Source: Protofrankia sp963555915 (lineage in GTDB: Bacteria > Actinomycetota > Actinomycetes > Frankiales > Frankiaceae). From it: DNA of 27,562 bases. The position numbers were made by a program, and so were the translations under genes. A model generated the notes under the pieces. It was given only the letters and a program-made list of their open reading frames with translations. It had not been told where the DNA came from and searched no databases. Below, one piece after another: positions 1-8,384 of the stretch; within the stretch, counting starts at the first letter, position 1; every line of letters begins with the position of its first letter. The stretch covers positions 1-27,562 of the forward strand of contig NZ_CAUVXL010000179.1 in the NCBI RefSeq assembly GCF_963555915.1, in the 5' to 3' direction.

Positions 1-1188
1 GTCGAGAAACTGTGGCCGACGCTGACGCCGCAGCGGCTGTTGCGCGACCTGTTCTCGATACCGGAGCTGCTCGCTCGCGCGGCCCCGGAGCTGACCGACG
101 CCGAACGTAACCTGCTGGCGCGTGACGACGGCACTGACCCTGCTGCCGATCGTGACGACGGCTCGTCAGACGGTTGGTCGGTCGCGGACATTGCGCTTCT
201 CGACGAAGCGGCCGAACTGCTGGGCGAGGACGACCGGGCCGCCCGAGCACTCGCCGAACAGCAGCGGCGGGCGGAACGCGCCTACGCCCAGGGTGTCCTT
301 GACATCCTGTCCCGTGACCTCGAAGACGACGCCGAACCCGACACGCTGACCGCCTACGACCTGCTCGACGCCGCCCAGTTGGCGGCGCGGCACGCGGAGG
401 TCGACGGGCGCCTGGCCGCCGAGCGGGCGGCTGCGGACCGGACCTGGGTGTTCGGGCACGTCATCGTCGACGAGGCCCAGGAACTGTCCGAGATGGCATG
501 GCGGATGCTGATGCGACGCTGCCCCAGCCGGTCGATGACGGTCGTCGGCGACGTCGCCCAGACCGGCGAGCTGGCCGGGACGTCGTCCTGGGAGCACATG
601 CTCACGCCGTACGTCGCCGGTTGGTGGCGCCTGGAGCAACTGACTGTCAACTATCGAACTCCGATTGAGATCATGGCCGTCGCTGCGGACGTGCTGGCGG
701 ACATCGACCCGTCCCTCGAACCACCCCGCTCGGTCCGGGAGTCGGGCATCGCACCGTGGCGGCTGCAGGTCAGCGCCGACGGGCTCGCCGACGGGCTGAC
801 ACAGATCGTCGCGCAGGAGGCGGGCGAACTCGGCGGCGGCCGGCTGGCCGTGATCGTCCCGGTCGCCCGCCTCGACGAGCTGGGCCCGGCCGTGCGGATC
901 GCCGTGCCGGACGCGGCTGTCGCCACCGATGCGGTCCAGACGAATCCGGACCTGGAGAACCCGGTCGTGGTACTGACGGTGCGGCAGGCAAAGGGGCTGG
1001 AATTCGACGTCGTGCTCGTCGCGGACCCGCACATGATCCTGGCCGAGTCGCCGCGTGGGCACAGTGACCTCTACGTCGCCCTGACCCGCACCACCCGACG
1101 CCTCGGCGTCATCCACATCGGTGCACCACCGCCCGCTCTCAACCGCCTGACTCCCCGCACCCCACCGGCCCCGCCCGTTGCGCGCTGA
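1..1188 (+). CDS. helR: HelR/HelD-like RNA polymerase recycling helicase, C-terminal part (5' end outside window)
   Basis: The reading frame is open from base 1, so the N-terminal half with the Walker A motif lies outside the window. The visible 395 residues carry the second half of a UvrD/Rep-type superfamily 1 motor: the DEAQ box (VIVDEAQELS, near base 465), GDVAQT (motif III), LTVNYRTP (motif IV region), RQAKGLEFD (motif V, near base 985) and YVALTRTTRRL (motif VI, near base 1075). The GDVAQT...SSWEHML...LTVNYRTP spacing is that of actinobacterial HelR, a relative of HelD. Known members bind RNA polymerase, release stalled or rifampicin-blocked complexes and can give rifampicin tolerance. 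The acidic stretch around bases 115-260 would be part of the insert that enters the polymerase. It converges on the zinc-ribbon gene with only 29 bases between stops. A generic UvrD-like helicase is the alternative. Confidence 0.75.
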   Translation, partial: VEKLWPTLTPQRLLRDLFSIPELLARAAPELTDAERNLLARDDGTDPAADRDDGSSDGWSVADIALLDEAAELLGEDDRAARALAEQQRRAERAYAQGVLDILSRDLEDDAEPDTLTAYDLLDAAQLAARHAEVDGRLAAERAAADRTWVFGHVIVDEAQELSEMAWRMLMRRCPSRSMTVVGDVAQTGELAGTSSWEHMLTPYVAGWWRLEQLTVNYRTPIEIMAVAADVLADIDPSLEPPRSVRESGIAPWRLQVSADGLADGLTQIVAQEAGELGGGRLAVIVPVARLDELGPAVRIAVPDAAVATDAVQTNPDLENPVVVLTVRQAKGLEFDVVLVADPHMILAESPRGHSDLYVALTRTTRRLGVIHIGAPPPALNRLTPRTPPAPPVAR

Positions 1189-1208
1189 CTCCGTTGCGCA
1201 CTGAACCT
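1177..1208. repeat. 16-bp imperfect tandem duplication carrying two stop codons
   Basis: The segment GTTGCGCGCTGACTCC is followed directly by GTTGCGCACTGAACCT. The first copy contains the stop of the helicase gene and the second copy repeats the stop. It looks like slippage duplication at a gene end. No clear hairpin terminator is seen between the two convergent genes. Confidence 0.6.
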
Positions 1209-1217
1209 GCGTCGTCG

Positions 1218-2177
1218 CTACCCGCTCCGAGTGGGCTGTGACGTCCCGGTCTCAGAATTCTGGACGGAGCGGACCACCCGCCCGACCTGGTCGCCGACCC
1301 AGCCACGCGAGCTCGTGCCCCATGGCCAGACGAACCCCAGCACAAGGCCGGTGGTGACAGCGACGACAGCCAGGCGCACGACCAGCACCCGGGCGCTCAG
1401 GCCGCGGCTGTACAGGACTCGCACTGCGCCGTTCGCGGTGCGGATCCGGCGTTCGAAATCACGGCGTTCACCGAACCCGGACGCCAGCAGGCGCCAGCTG
1501 GCAACACGCTCAGTGGTGTGGTCCGGGTCCGGGTCCGGGTCCGGGTCCGGTTGCGCTGCGGGCCGGGCACCTGGCAAGGTCAGCCCGCACCGGCAGAACC
1601 GCCGATCCGGCGGATTTCGGACGCCGCATGCACAGATCAGGCTGTCTCGTGCAGGTGCCGACCCCGAAGATGATGCCGACCCGGACAGGGGCGTCGCCCT
1701 GGCGGGCGTCGCGGCGGACTGACCGCCAGCCGATTCTCCCGGCCCGGGTAACACCGGCAGTTCATCGGGACGCACCGGGCGCAACACGTCACGGCGAGCA
1801 CCGCCGTCGCGGCCAGCACCGCCGTCCCGGGGGTCGGTGCGTCCCGCTCCCGGCGTCCGGTCATCTGTGGCGGGCGCCAACGGGACCGCGCCGAGTCGAT
1901 TGGGACGGTTGTCGGGCCGGATTCGGACCCTCATCCCCGAGCCCGGGTGCGCTGAGGCCGAAGGTGTCACGGCCGGCTGCACCTGCACCTGCGGCTGCGC
2001 GTCGTCGTCCGGTTCCGGGGTCGGGACCGCCTCGGGAACGGGGGCCGCCATCTCCGGGGAGGCGTTCCCCCTGTCGCCGGCGCGCCGCTCCGACCTGGTC
2101 CACAGGAACCGGCCGCAACCACCGCAGGAGTCCGCGTCATCGCCGTTGGCGTGGTGGCAGCGCGGGCACTCCTTCAT
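1218..2177 (-). CDS. zinc-ribbon membrane-anchored protein, linked to the eCIS locus
   Basis: This 319-residue protein starts with a CPRCHHANGDDADSCGGCG zinc ribbon (residues 4-22). A long Pro/Ala/Gly/Asp-rich linker follows, then a second, degenerate ribbon (CACGVRNPPDRRFCRCG, about 182-198) and a (DP)5 run coded by GGGTCC hexamers near bases 1521-1550. A single hydrophobic segment (VVRLAVVAVTTGLVLGFVWPWG, about 265-286) is next, and only about 33 residues follow it. From memory of actinobacterial eCIS loci, zinc-ribbon plus membrane-segment proteins are common companions there and often carry an extra C-terminal domain; none is visible here. It is read divergently from the SARP regulator. 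Role unknown; an anchor or particle-associated factor is inference. The ATG at 2177 is preceded by a weak GGGAAGTGAG site. Confidence 0.7.
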   Translation of the reverse strand: MKECPRCHHANGDDADSCGGCGRFLWTRSERRAGDRGNASPEMAAPVPEAVPTPEPDDDAQPQVQVQPAVTPSASAHPGSGMRVRIRPDNRPNRLGAVPLAPATDDRTPGAGRTDPRDGGAGRDGGARRDVLRPVRPDELPVLPGPGESAGGQSAATPARATPLSGSASSSGSAPARDSLICACGVRNPPDRRFCRCGLTLPGARPAAQPDPDPDPDPDHTTERVASWRLLASGFGERRDFERRIRTANGAVRVLYSRGLSARVLVVRLAVVAVTTGLVLGFVWPWGTSSRGWVGDQVGRVVRSVQNSETGTSQPTRSG

Positions 2178-2217
2178 CGCTCACTTCCCGTTCGGGACGC
2201 TCCGACCGATCCGACGC

Positions 2218-2232
2218 CTGGTGTTATACCAG
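2218..2232 (-). promoter_or_regulatory. probable extended -10 promoter and small palindrome for the zinc-ribbon gene
   Basis: On the minus strand the bases read CTGGTATAACACCAG, a perfect 5-bp inverted repeat (CTGGT/ACCAG). It contains TATAAC preceded by TGG, which fits an extended -10 box. Transcription would start about 35-40 bases before the ATG at 2177. No convincing -35 box is at the usual spacing. The palindrome could also bind a regulator acting on both divergent genes. Confidence 0.4.
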
Positions 2233-2346
2233 AACATTCCACCGGTGGGCTATCCACGTCAAACATGCGTCGCGGCGGAACGTGCTCCGGCGTTGCCTAC
2301 CGCCGCCGCACCAGCATGAACGTATGATGATGCGGGCGATCCAATG

Positions 2347-2390
2347 TGATCTGCCAATAGGTGATCTAGCAACAGGTAATCTGCAAACGT
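2347..2390 (+). promoter_or_regulatory. three 15-bp direct repeats just before the SARP regulator start
   Basis: TGATCTGCCAATAGG, TGATCTAGCAACAGG and TAATCTGCAAACGT follow each other head to tail. They end 23 bases before the chosen ATG at 2414. Direct repeats are the usual target form of SARP regulators, so autoregulation is possible, although the classical SARP spacing is 11 rather than 15 bases. If translation began further upstream the repeats would be coding (DLPIG-DLATG-NLQTS). The local base composition is much less GC-rich than the gene body, which favours a non-coding role. Confidence 0.45.
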
Positions 2391-2413
2391 CGCGTCAAGC
2401 GGAATGCGGAGTC

Positions 2414-5353
2414 ATGGGGGACGCAGACTTCCACTCGGTCGTGCCCGCGCGGGTACGCCGACCGCCGTTGCGCGGTATCCGCCGACCGCGTCTCACCGAC
2501 ATGCTGGGCGACGCCGCAGGCTACCGGTTGGCGCTGGTCGTCGCGCCGGCCGGCGCGGGCAAGACGACACTTCTCACCGATGTCGCGCAGAGACATGACG
2601 GCCCTGTCGCCTGGCTGACACTGGACACCCGACTCGGCGAGGTCGAGCCCTTCCTGGCCCATCTGCGCACCGCCGTCGACGACGTCGTGCGGGCCGGCTT
2701 CAGTGAATGGGCCACGATGGAGCGGGCACTGGCCGAGCTGGAGGCCCGACTCAACGACCCGCTCCTGCTTGTTCTCGACGACCTGCATACCGTTGACGGG
2801 AATACCGTTGACGGGAATACCGTCGAAAACTGTCTTCAATTACTCCTCGACTACCTCCCGAGGAATCTGGTGCTGCTCGTCGCGTCCCGGGTGCGGCCGG
2901 CGCTGAGCATGGACCGGCTCCGCCTGGCCGGCCAGGTACGCGAGGTCGATGCGGACGAGCTGCGGTTTCGCACGTGGGAGGTCGAGGAACTGTTCCATAA
3001 CTGCCACGGCGTCCGGTTACGGCCTGAGGAGGTCGCGGCGCTGGCCCGCAGCACCGGGGGTTGGGCCGCCGGTCTGCAACTGTTTCATCTCGCGACACAG
3101 GGAAGGCCCGCCTCGGAACGGGCCAAGCTGTTGGCCGGGCTCGGCGGGACCCGACTGACCAGGGAATACCTGACAACGCACGTGCTCAACGCGGTCAGCG
3201 CGGACGACCGTGACTTCCTCGTGCAGACCAGCGCCTTCGACCGGCTCACCGGGCAGCGCTGCGACGTCCTGCTCGAACGGACCGACAGCGCGAACCGCCT
3301 GGCAGACCTGGAGCGGCGTGGGCTGTTCACCTTCGTCGAAGGGGATGGCCGTACCTACCGTTACCACGAGGTGCTACGGGTCCATCTCCTGGAGCGGCTC
3401 GTGATCGACCATGGCGAAGCCACGGCGCGCGCTGTCCACCGCAAGGCGGCGCAGCTGTGCGAAGCCGACGGCGCGCTCGGTGATGCGGTGCGTGCCTTCT
3501 GCCGCAGCGCCGACTGGGACCAGGTGCACCGCCTGGTCGGTCAGCAGGGCCGTTCCCTCGTCGACGAACCCACCGGATGGGCCGACCTGCTGCCCCCCTC
3601 GATCCGCGACTACGACCCCTGGGTACTACTCGCGCTCGCCCGTCGTCTGGTCGCCGAAGGATCCCTGGACGCCGCGCTGGACACCTACCGGGAAGCGGGC
3701 CGGAGGTTCGGCGTCGAGCCACCGGTGCAGGTCGGACGCGAAGCGAGCGCCCTGCACGAGTGGCTCAATCCCGCTCCCCGCCGCGCGGCATCATGGTTGC
3801 ACGTCATGCGCGCCGCGTTCGACGATCCGTCCGCTCACATCCACGGTCCGGCGGACACCCCGCAGCTGCGCCTCGCCCGGGCTGTCGCAGCCCTCGTCGC
3901 CGGGGACATCGCCACCGCGAGGCAACGCTTCGAGCACCTCGTCCACGCGGGCGACACCGCCCTGATGATCGAGGCGGCCGCCCTGCTGGGCCGGGCGATC
4001 TGTGCGGTGTTCGGCAACGAACCCGACGCACGCATGACCGCGAACGATGCGGTGTGGGCCGCGGAGGCGGTGGACTCACCGCAGCTGTTCCGCCTCTGCG
4101 CCGGGGTGGCTGCGATGGCCGTCGACGCGACCCCACATGTGGAGCATCTGCGCGAAAGCTGCCGCCGCAGCAACGACCGGTGGGGCGCGGCGCTGCTGAC
4201 CCTACTCGCGGGCCTCACCGGACTCGCGGAGCCCAACGCCCGACTGGCCGCGCACACGCTGCTGGTCGCAGCCGAACGCGAATGCGCCGACCTGGATGCC
4301 ACCGCACTGGTCGCCTGGGCGAACGCCGGTCTCCTGGTGGCCCTGCGGTCGTCGGGCCAACCCGTCGACAGCTCGCGTGCCCGGGCGGTGCTGCGCACGG
4401 CCACGGCGATCGGCCCGCTGCCCCACGCGCTCGCCCTCATCGGGTCGGCCGGTCCGCACGCGGTCGCAGTCACGCTCGCCACGAATGCCGGGGCAGGAGC
4501 GTGGCTGCGGCTCCTGGTGGCCGACCCCGATTCCCCCGATGGCGTGACAGGGCCGGCCGTGACAGGGCCGGCCGCGACAGCGCACCCGCCGGTGCCGCGC
4601 CTTGTCGTTCGCTGTCTGGGCGGTCTCGCACTCGAGCTCGACGGTCGGACGGTTGACCTCAGCGCCGTTCAGCCACGCAACCTGGAGCTACTCGGTCTAC
4701 TCGCGGTGAACGCCAACCGCCTCCTGCCGCGCGACCGGCTGATGGATGCGATCTGGCCCGACGCCGGACCGGCACAGGCCGGCCACAGCCTTCAAGTGGC
4801 GATCAGCGCGATCAGGCGGTTACTGGAACCCGACACGCCCCGGAGTCAGCGCGGTCTGCTGCGCCGGGTCGCCAGCAGCTACCGTCTGGTTCTGCACGAC
4901 GACGGCGACCTCGACATCCACCGGGTCAGGCTTGGACTGCGGCGGGCGGCATCGGTCCGGCGGGGCCGGGATGACGGTCCCGATCCCACAACCGAATACC
5001 AGCACCTGATCGACGCCGTCGACCTCTACACCGGCGACCTACTACCCGAATACGACCTGCCCGATCTGATCGTCGAGGAGCGCACCCTGCTGCGGGATGC
5101 GGTCGCCGGTGCCTGCGAACGCGCCGCGGAGATCGCTTCTGGTGACCGACGCCATGCTGACGCCGTGCGCCTGGCCGAACGCGGCCTGGAGATCGACCTT
5201 CACCGGGACGGACTGTGGCATCTGCTCATGGCGGCGCTGCGCGGGGATGGGCACCACGCCGCCGCGACCAGCGCGCAGACGCGCTATGCGGCGGTCCTCA
5301 CCGAGCTCGGCATCGTCCAACCAGGCCTCGTCCAACCCACTCACCGCGCGTGA
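2414..5353 (+). CDS. large MalT/SARP-type transcriptional regulator (P-loop STAND ATPase plus BTAD)
   Basis: A regulator of 979 residues from ATG 2414. The open frame runs back to 1628, but the upstream part is antisense to the zinc-ribbon gene. Residues 20-60 carry a P-loop (APAGAGKTT, 44-52) and about 115-125 a Walker B (LLLVLDDLH), as in the MalT/LuxR-type STAND ATPases. A long alpha-helical TPR-like section (about 330-700) follows. The C-terminus has an OmpR-type winged helix (from RLVVRCLGGLALELDG, about 729, to SSYRL) and a bacterial transcriptional activation domain (about 855-970), the SARP arrangement. Such proteins activate neighbouring specialised operons. Here it converges on the eCIS operon with no bases between stops, so it is the obvious candidate regulator (inference). 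Two in-frame 15-bp duplications lie inside (2791-2820, 4544-4573). Confidence 0.85.
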   Translation: MGDADFHSVVPARVRRPPLRGIRRPRLTDMLGDAAGYRLALVVAPAGAGKTTLLTDVAQRHDGPVAWLTLDTRLGEVEPFLAHLRTAVDDVVRAGFSEWATMERALAELEARLNDPLLLVLDDLHTVDGNTVDGNTVENCLQLLLDYLPRNLVLLVASRVRPALSMDRLRLAGQVREVDADELRFRTWEVEELFHNCHGVRLRPEEVAALARSTGGWAAGLQLFHLATQGRPASERAKLLAGLGGTRLTREYLTTHVLNAVSADDRDFLVQTSAFDRLTGQRCDVLLERTDSANRLADLERRGLFTFVEGDGRTYRYHEVLRVHLLERLVIDHGEATARAVHRKAAQLCEADGALGDAVRAFCRSADWDQVHRLVGQQGRSLVDEPTGWADLLPPSIRDYDPWVLLALARRLVAEGSLDAALDTYREAGRRFGVEPPVQVGREASALHEWLNPAPRRAASWLHVMRAAFDDPSAHIHGPADTPQLRLARAVAALVAGDIATARQRFEHLVHAGDTALMIEAAALLGRAICAVFGNEPDARMTANDAVWAAEAVDSPQLFRLCAGVAAMAVDATPHVEHLRESCRRSNDRWGAALLTLLAGLTGLAEPNARLAAHTLLVAAERECADLDATALVAWANAGLLVALRSSGQPVDSSRARAVLRTATAIGPLPHALALIGSAGPHAVAVTLATNAGAGAWLRLLVADPDSPDGVTGPAVTGPAATAHPPVPRLVVRCLGGLALELDGRTVDLSAVQPRNLELLGLLAVNANRLLPRDRLMDAIWPDAGPAQAGHSLQVAISAIRRLLEPDTPRSQRGLLRRVASSYRLVLHDDGDLDIHRVRLGLRRAASVRRGRDDGPDPTTEYQHLIDAVDLYTGDLLPEYDLPDLIVEERTLLRDAVAGACERAAEIASGDRRHADAVRLAERGLEIDLHRDGLWHLLMAALRGDGHHAAATSAQTRYAAVLTELGIVQPGLVQPTHRA
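2791..2820. repeat. 15-bp perfect tandem duplication inside the regulator gene
   Basis: CGTTGACGGGAATAC is present twice in direct succession, adding one TVDGN unit right after the Walker B motif. The duplication keeps the frame. Confidence 0.85.
4544..4573. repeat. 15-bp perfect tandem duplication in the regulator linker
   Basis: GTGACAGGGCCGGCC occurs twice head to tail, giving VTGPAVTGPA in the linker just before the winged-helix domain. It keeps the frame. Confidence 0.85.
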
Positions 5354-5899
5354 TCAGGAACGTAGATGCTCCACCCGGTGCGGCACGTGCGCCGGCTTCG
5401 CGGACGCAACCGCCGCGCCGACGGCGGCCAGGTCGGTGCCCGGCGGTACCCGCACCACCAGGAGTGGCTCCGGGCGCCCGGGCAGCGCGCCGTGCGGCCG
5501 TGGGGAAAAGCTGACCCCACCGTTGTCGAACACCTCCGCCTCCACGCCGGCGGCTGCCCGCACCGCGGCGACGATCCCGCGCAGAGTGCCACGCCACCGT
5601 CGTGCCTCGGCCGCGGCGGCGACGACCGTTCGTGACCATTCGGGCGACCACCCGCCGTCGATGCCGACGGCCAGCCAGCCGGCGAGCCACGGCAGAAAGT
5701 CCGCGGGCGTCAACGCCGGGTCGAGATAGGCGTCGAAGTTGTCCAAGGTCGCCAGGATGGGCGCGAGCACGTCGTCGAAGGCGGCCAGCATGCCGTCGAT
5801 AACGCCGGGTTCCAGCAGGACATCGGGCTTGCGCAGCACCTCGGGAAGCCCGCCGCGCAGCGGAAAGGGAGTTCCCAGCCCCTCGATGGCTCCGCGCAT
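5354..5899 (-). CDS. eCIS baseplate wedge protein, phage tail protein I (gpI/Afp12) type
   Basis: This 181-residue protein is the last gene of the eCIS operon. The start MRGAIEGLGTPFPL is followed by a P-D-V-L-LEPG..DGMLAAFDDVLAPILATLDNFDAYLDP block and the motif DFLPWLAGWLAVGIDGGW (about 88-105). This LxxLAxWlgl(d)l pattern with W-spacing is typical of gpI-like tail proteins of contractile injection systems. It follows the gpJ-like gene by 9 bases, the usual pairing of the two wedge proteins. Its TGA (5354-5356 on the complement) touches the TGA of the regulator, making TGATCA with no space for a terminator. GpI-like proteins bind gpJ-like proteins in the baseplate ring. Confidence 0.85.
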   Translation of the reverse strand: MRGAIEGLGTPFPLRGGLPEVLRKPDVLLEPGVIDGMLAAFDDVLAPILATLDNFDAYLDPALTPADFLPWLAGWLAVGIDGGWSPEWSRTVVAAAAEARRWRGTLRGIVAAVRAAAGVEAEVFDNGGVSFSPRPHGALPGRPEPLLVVRVPPGTDLAAVGAAVASAKPAHVPHRVEHLRS

Positions 5900-5908
5900 C
5901 GCCGGCCC

Positions 5909-7933
5909 TCAGTCCCGCATCATCATGTCGACCTGATGGTCAAAGCTGAAGACCAGACTGGTCGGCGGCAGATCGATCCGCTCGACCGGGTCGAGGCGCG
6001 CGCCGGTCAGCGGGTTGCGCTGGAACAACACCACCTCGTCGACAAACCCCAGCTCGGGCACTGCTCGCAGGACCCCGAAAATGTCACCGACGTGCACCGA
6101 ACGGCCGAACGGCCAGCCGGTGCCGGCGGGACCACCGATGATCGGATGCAGGTACCGGTACAGCGCACGCAGCGCGGCCCGTTCGGCGGCGTCGGGTGTC
6201 ACCAGGTGCGCCGGGGCGACCCGGGCGACGACGGAGGTCCCCACGTAGGTCGGCGGCTCCACGCTGACCCGGGCGCCGACGACGCGGCGGTCGTCCAGAT
6301 AGCTCCTGATCGCCGCGCCCGTCCGCTCGGGTACGACGAGCTGTGTGAGTACGAGCCGCCCGTCAGCGTCCGACGGTGCCCGCGGGACGAGCAGCACCCG
6401 CACCGCGCCGCCGTCCCGGCCGCTGGTCTCCACGACGCACCGGACCCGGGCGATCTCGGGTGCCGCCTCCCGGGCTAGTACCTCGAAGTCCGCTGCCGTC
6501 ACAGCACGGTCGCGGGAGCGCAGGACCAGCGGGCCGCGGGTACGTGCGTCGTCCACGCTCTCGCCGTCGACGCCGCCGGTGGCGGGTCGGCGGTTGTAGA
6601 CGGCGGAGACATAGGGAATCGAGGACCGCAGCATCACCAGCGCCCGCGCGGTGACGTTGCCCGGGCGACCGCCACCTGTCCGGAACGGCCGGACGCGGAT
6701 CACCGCATCCTTGGGGGGCACGGCCCCGTACTGGCGCACGGTGGCGTCGGCAAGGCGCACCATGGGTCCGAAGCGGACCTCCCCACTGGTCGCATCCAGG
6801 GTGAAGTGCTGGTCGGTCGGACCGCTGTCGGCGAACGACGCCACCCACTGCCACGCCTGCCAGCCGGTCGTGCTGGTCGGACTGGTCGGGCTGGTCGGAC
6901 TGGTCGTGTCGTCCCGGCGGGGGTCACCGGCACTGACCTCGATCACGACCGGTTCGGACGTGGTGAGCACCGGCGCATGCGGAAGCCGGAACGACTGGCC
7001 GGCGACCCCCTCCGAACGACCCAGCACCTGGCCGGCGACAAGCGCGCCCTGGACGGCGTCGACGTCGCCGCCGACCGTTGCGCCGGTGACCGACACGATG
7101 CGGGGTGACTCACGGTAGGGCTTCACTCCCCTGCGCAGGTCGTCATCTGACAGCTCCACCACCCGGCAGCGCACCCATGCCGAGGATCGACCGCCGACGC
7201 TGCGCACGGAATGGGTGCGCGGCAGGTGCAGCTCCACGACCCCGGTTGTGTTCAGACCGTTGGTGGTGTCCTGCTCGACGTCGCACGGGCACCACGCATC
7301 GCCGTCCCACGCCTCCCAGGCCAGCGGTGGTCGCCGCGGATCGATTCCGTGGCCGGCGACCTCACAGGTGAAACGCAGCAGCACGATGGTGGCCGGAGCC
7401 GTCCGGTCGAATCCGAGGTAGAGGGCGTCACCCGGTTTGGGACGCGGGTCGAAGCACGCAAAGCCATTGCCACGACCGAGCATGGACGTATGATCACGCA
7501 AGGAGTCGGGTTCCACCATGGACGCGACCACGACCGACCTCGCCGGCACGATCGCCAGATCGTCGACCGTGGTGAAGTCGACCGCCGGCTCGGCCGCGGT
7601 ACGCCGGGTGGAGACCACCGTCCCGCGTGCTATGCCCACGGACGACTCCTGCTGTGCGGCAAGGCGGAACGACACCTCGGCGCGCGCCGCGACCGGTGGG
7701 AACAGCCCGACGCCCAGCAGTTCGAGAAACTTCACGTAGTTCCGGTCCGGTACCCGGTTGAGCCGGTAGAGCAGCAGGTCGGTCATCCACGCGAATGTCT
7801 CGATCAGAGTCACACCGGGATCGCTGACGTTGTGGTTCGTCCAGTCCGGGCAGCGGTCCCGGATGAACCGTTTGGCGTCGTCGACGAGCTGCTGAAACGT
7901 TCGGTCGTCGAGGTTCGGGGCAGGCAGACTCAC
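5909..7933 (-). CDS. eCIS baseplate assembly protein, gpJ (Afp11/Pvc11) type
   Basis: The protein has 674 residues. The N-terminus PNLDDRTFQQLVDDAKRFI, then DWTNHNVSDPGVTLIETFAWMTDLLLYRLN (about 30-60), is the hallmark of putative baseplate assembly proteins of the gpJ family in eCIS. The C-terminal half has the usual RSRDRAVTAADFEVLAREAAPEIARVRC block (about 475-500) and the G.PFGRSVHVGDIFGVL block near the end. It is the main wedge component that surrounds the spike and triggers sheath contraction. The start is GTG at 7933, 7 bases after the gp25-like gene, with AGGAG further upstream. A 9-bp unit is repeated about four times at 6873-6908 (a TSP run), an in-frame linker expansion. Confidence 0.9.
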   Translation of the reverse strand: MSLPAPNLDDRTFQQLVDDAKRFIRDRCPDWTNHNVSDPGVTLIETFAWMTDLLLYRLNRVPDRNYVKFLELLGVGLFPPVAARAEVSFRLAAQQESSVGIARGTVVSTRRTAAEPAVDFTTVDDLAIVPARSVVVASMVEPDSLRDHTSMLGRGNGFACFDPRPKPGDALYLGFDRTAPATIVLLRFTCEVAGHGIDPRRPPLAWEAWDGDAWCPCDVEQDTTNGLNTTGVVELHLPRTHSVRSVGGRSSAWVRCRVVELSDDDLRRGVKPYRESPRIVSVTGATVGGDVDAVQGALVAGQVLGRSEGVAGQSFRLPHAPVLTTSEPVVIEVSAGDPRRDDTTSPTSPTSPTSTTGWQAWQWVASFADSGPTDQHFTLDATSGEVRFGPMVRLADATVRQYGAVPPKDAVIRVRPFRTGGGRPGNVTARALVMLRSSIPYVSAVYNRRPATGGVDGESVDDARTRGPLVLRSRDRAVTAADFEVLAREAAPEIARVRCVVETSGRDGGAVRVLLVPRAPSDADGRLVLTQLVVPERTGAAIRSYLDDRRVVGARVSVEPPTYVGTSVVARVAPAHLVTPDAAERAALRALYRYLHPIIGGPAGTGWPFGRSVHVGDIFGVLRAVPELGFVDEVVLFQRNPLTGARLDPVERIDLPPTSLVFSFDHQVDMMMRD
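6873..6908. repeat. 9-bp tandem repeat, four units, in the gpJ-like gene
   Basis: CTGGTCGGA is repeated with small changes four times and codes a short TSP-TSP-TSP-T run. The length is a multiple of three and keeps the frame. Confidence 0.85.
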
Positions 7934-7940
7934 CGTGGAC

Positions 7941-8384
7941 TCACTCCTGGTCGGGGATCACATAGAACGGGACGACCAGGTTGCGCCGGTCGTAGCGACC
8001 CCGCAGGCGGTAGCTGATGTCGATCCACAGCGTCGAGGAAGCCTGGTCGGGCGTGACATCGACATCCTGGACGTCCACCCGCGGCTCCCAGCGACGCAGC
8101 GCGGTGAGGACCTCATAGGCGAGCAACCCGGCGGTGGTCGCGTCCGCCGGGGCGAAGGTGTAATCGGCGAGCCGGCAGCCGAACTCGGGCCGCATCGGCC
8201 GCTCCCCCGGCGTCGTCCCCAGGATCAGGTACATCGCCTGCTCGATCTCGGTGACGCCGGTGGTCATCGCGAAGCTGCCGGTGACATCGACGCGTACCGG
8301 CCAGCTCCATCCGACGCCGAGGAAGTCGGTGGGCGCCACACCCGCTCGCTCGGCACCGCTCCCGCTCATGCTCATGCCGCTCAT
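7941..8384 (-). CDS. eCIS baseplate wedge protein, gp25/GPW (Afp9/Pvc9) type
   Basis: A protein of 147 residues from ATG 8384, which overlaps the stop of the PAAR gene as ATGA. Around residues 55-85 the GPW/gp25 signature is clear: EIEQAMYLILGTTPGERPMRPEFGCRL, followed by the ALRRWEPRVDVQDVDV block. Gp25-like proteins form the inner ring of the baseplate and nucleate sheath assembly. The first 20 residues (MSGMSMSGSG...) are low-complexity. An upstream ATG at 8441 in the same frame lies inside the PAAR gene and is less likely. Confidence 0.9.
   Translation of the reverse strand: MSGMSMSGSGAERAGVAPTDFLGVGWSWPVRVDVTGSFAMTTGVTEIEQAMYLILGTTPGERPMRPEFGCRLADYTFAPADATTAGLLAYEVLTALRRWEPRVDVQDVDVTPDQASSTLWIDISYRLRGRYDRRNLVVPFYVIPDQE

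Noticed and set aside
166..1116. 316-codon minus-strand ORF opposite the helicase gene
   Set aside because: It is a shadow frame of high-GC coding DNA; the helicase motifs on the plus strand are unambiguous.
1628..2413. N-terminal extension of the SARP regulator frame by 262 residues
   Set aside because: It is antisense to the zinc-ribbon gene, Arg/Pro-rich without family pattern, and crosses a probable promoter and the 15-bp repeats. The P-loop domain begins normally after ATG 2414.
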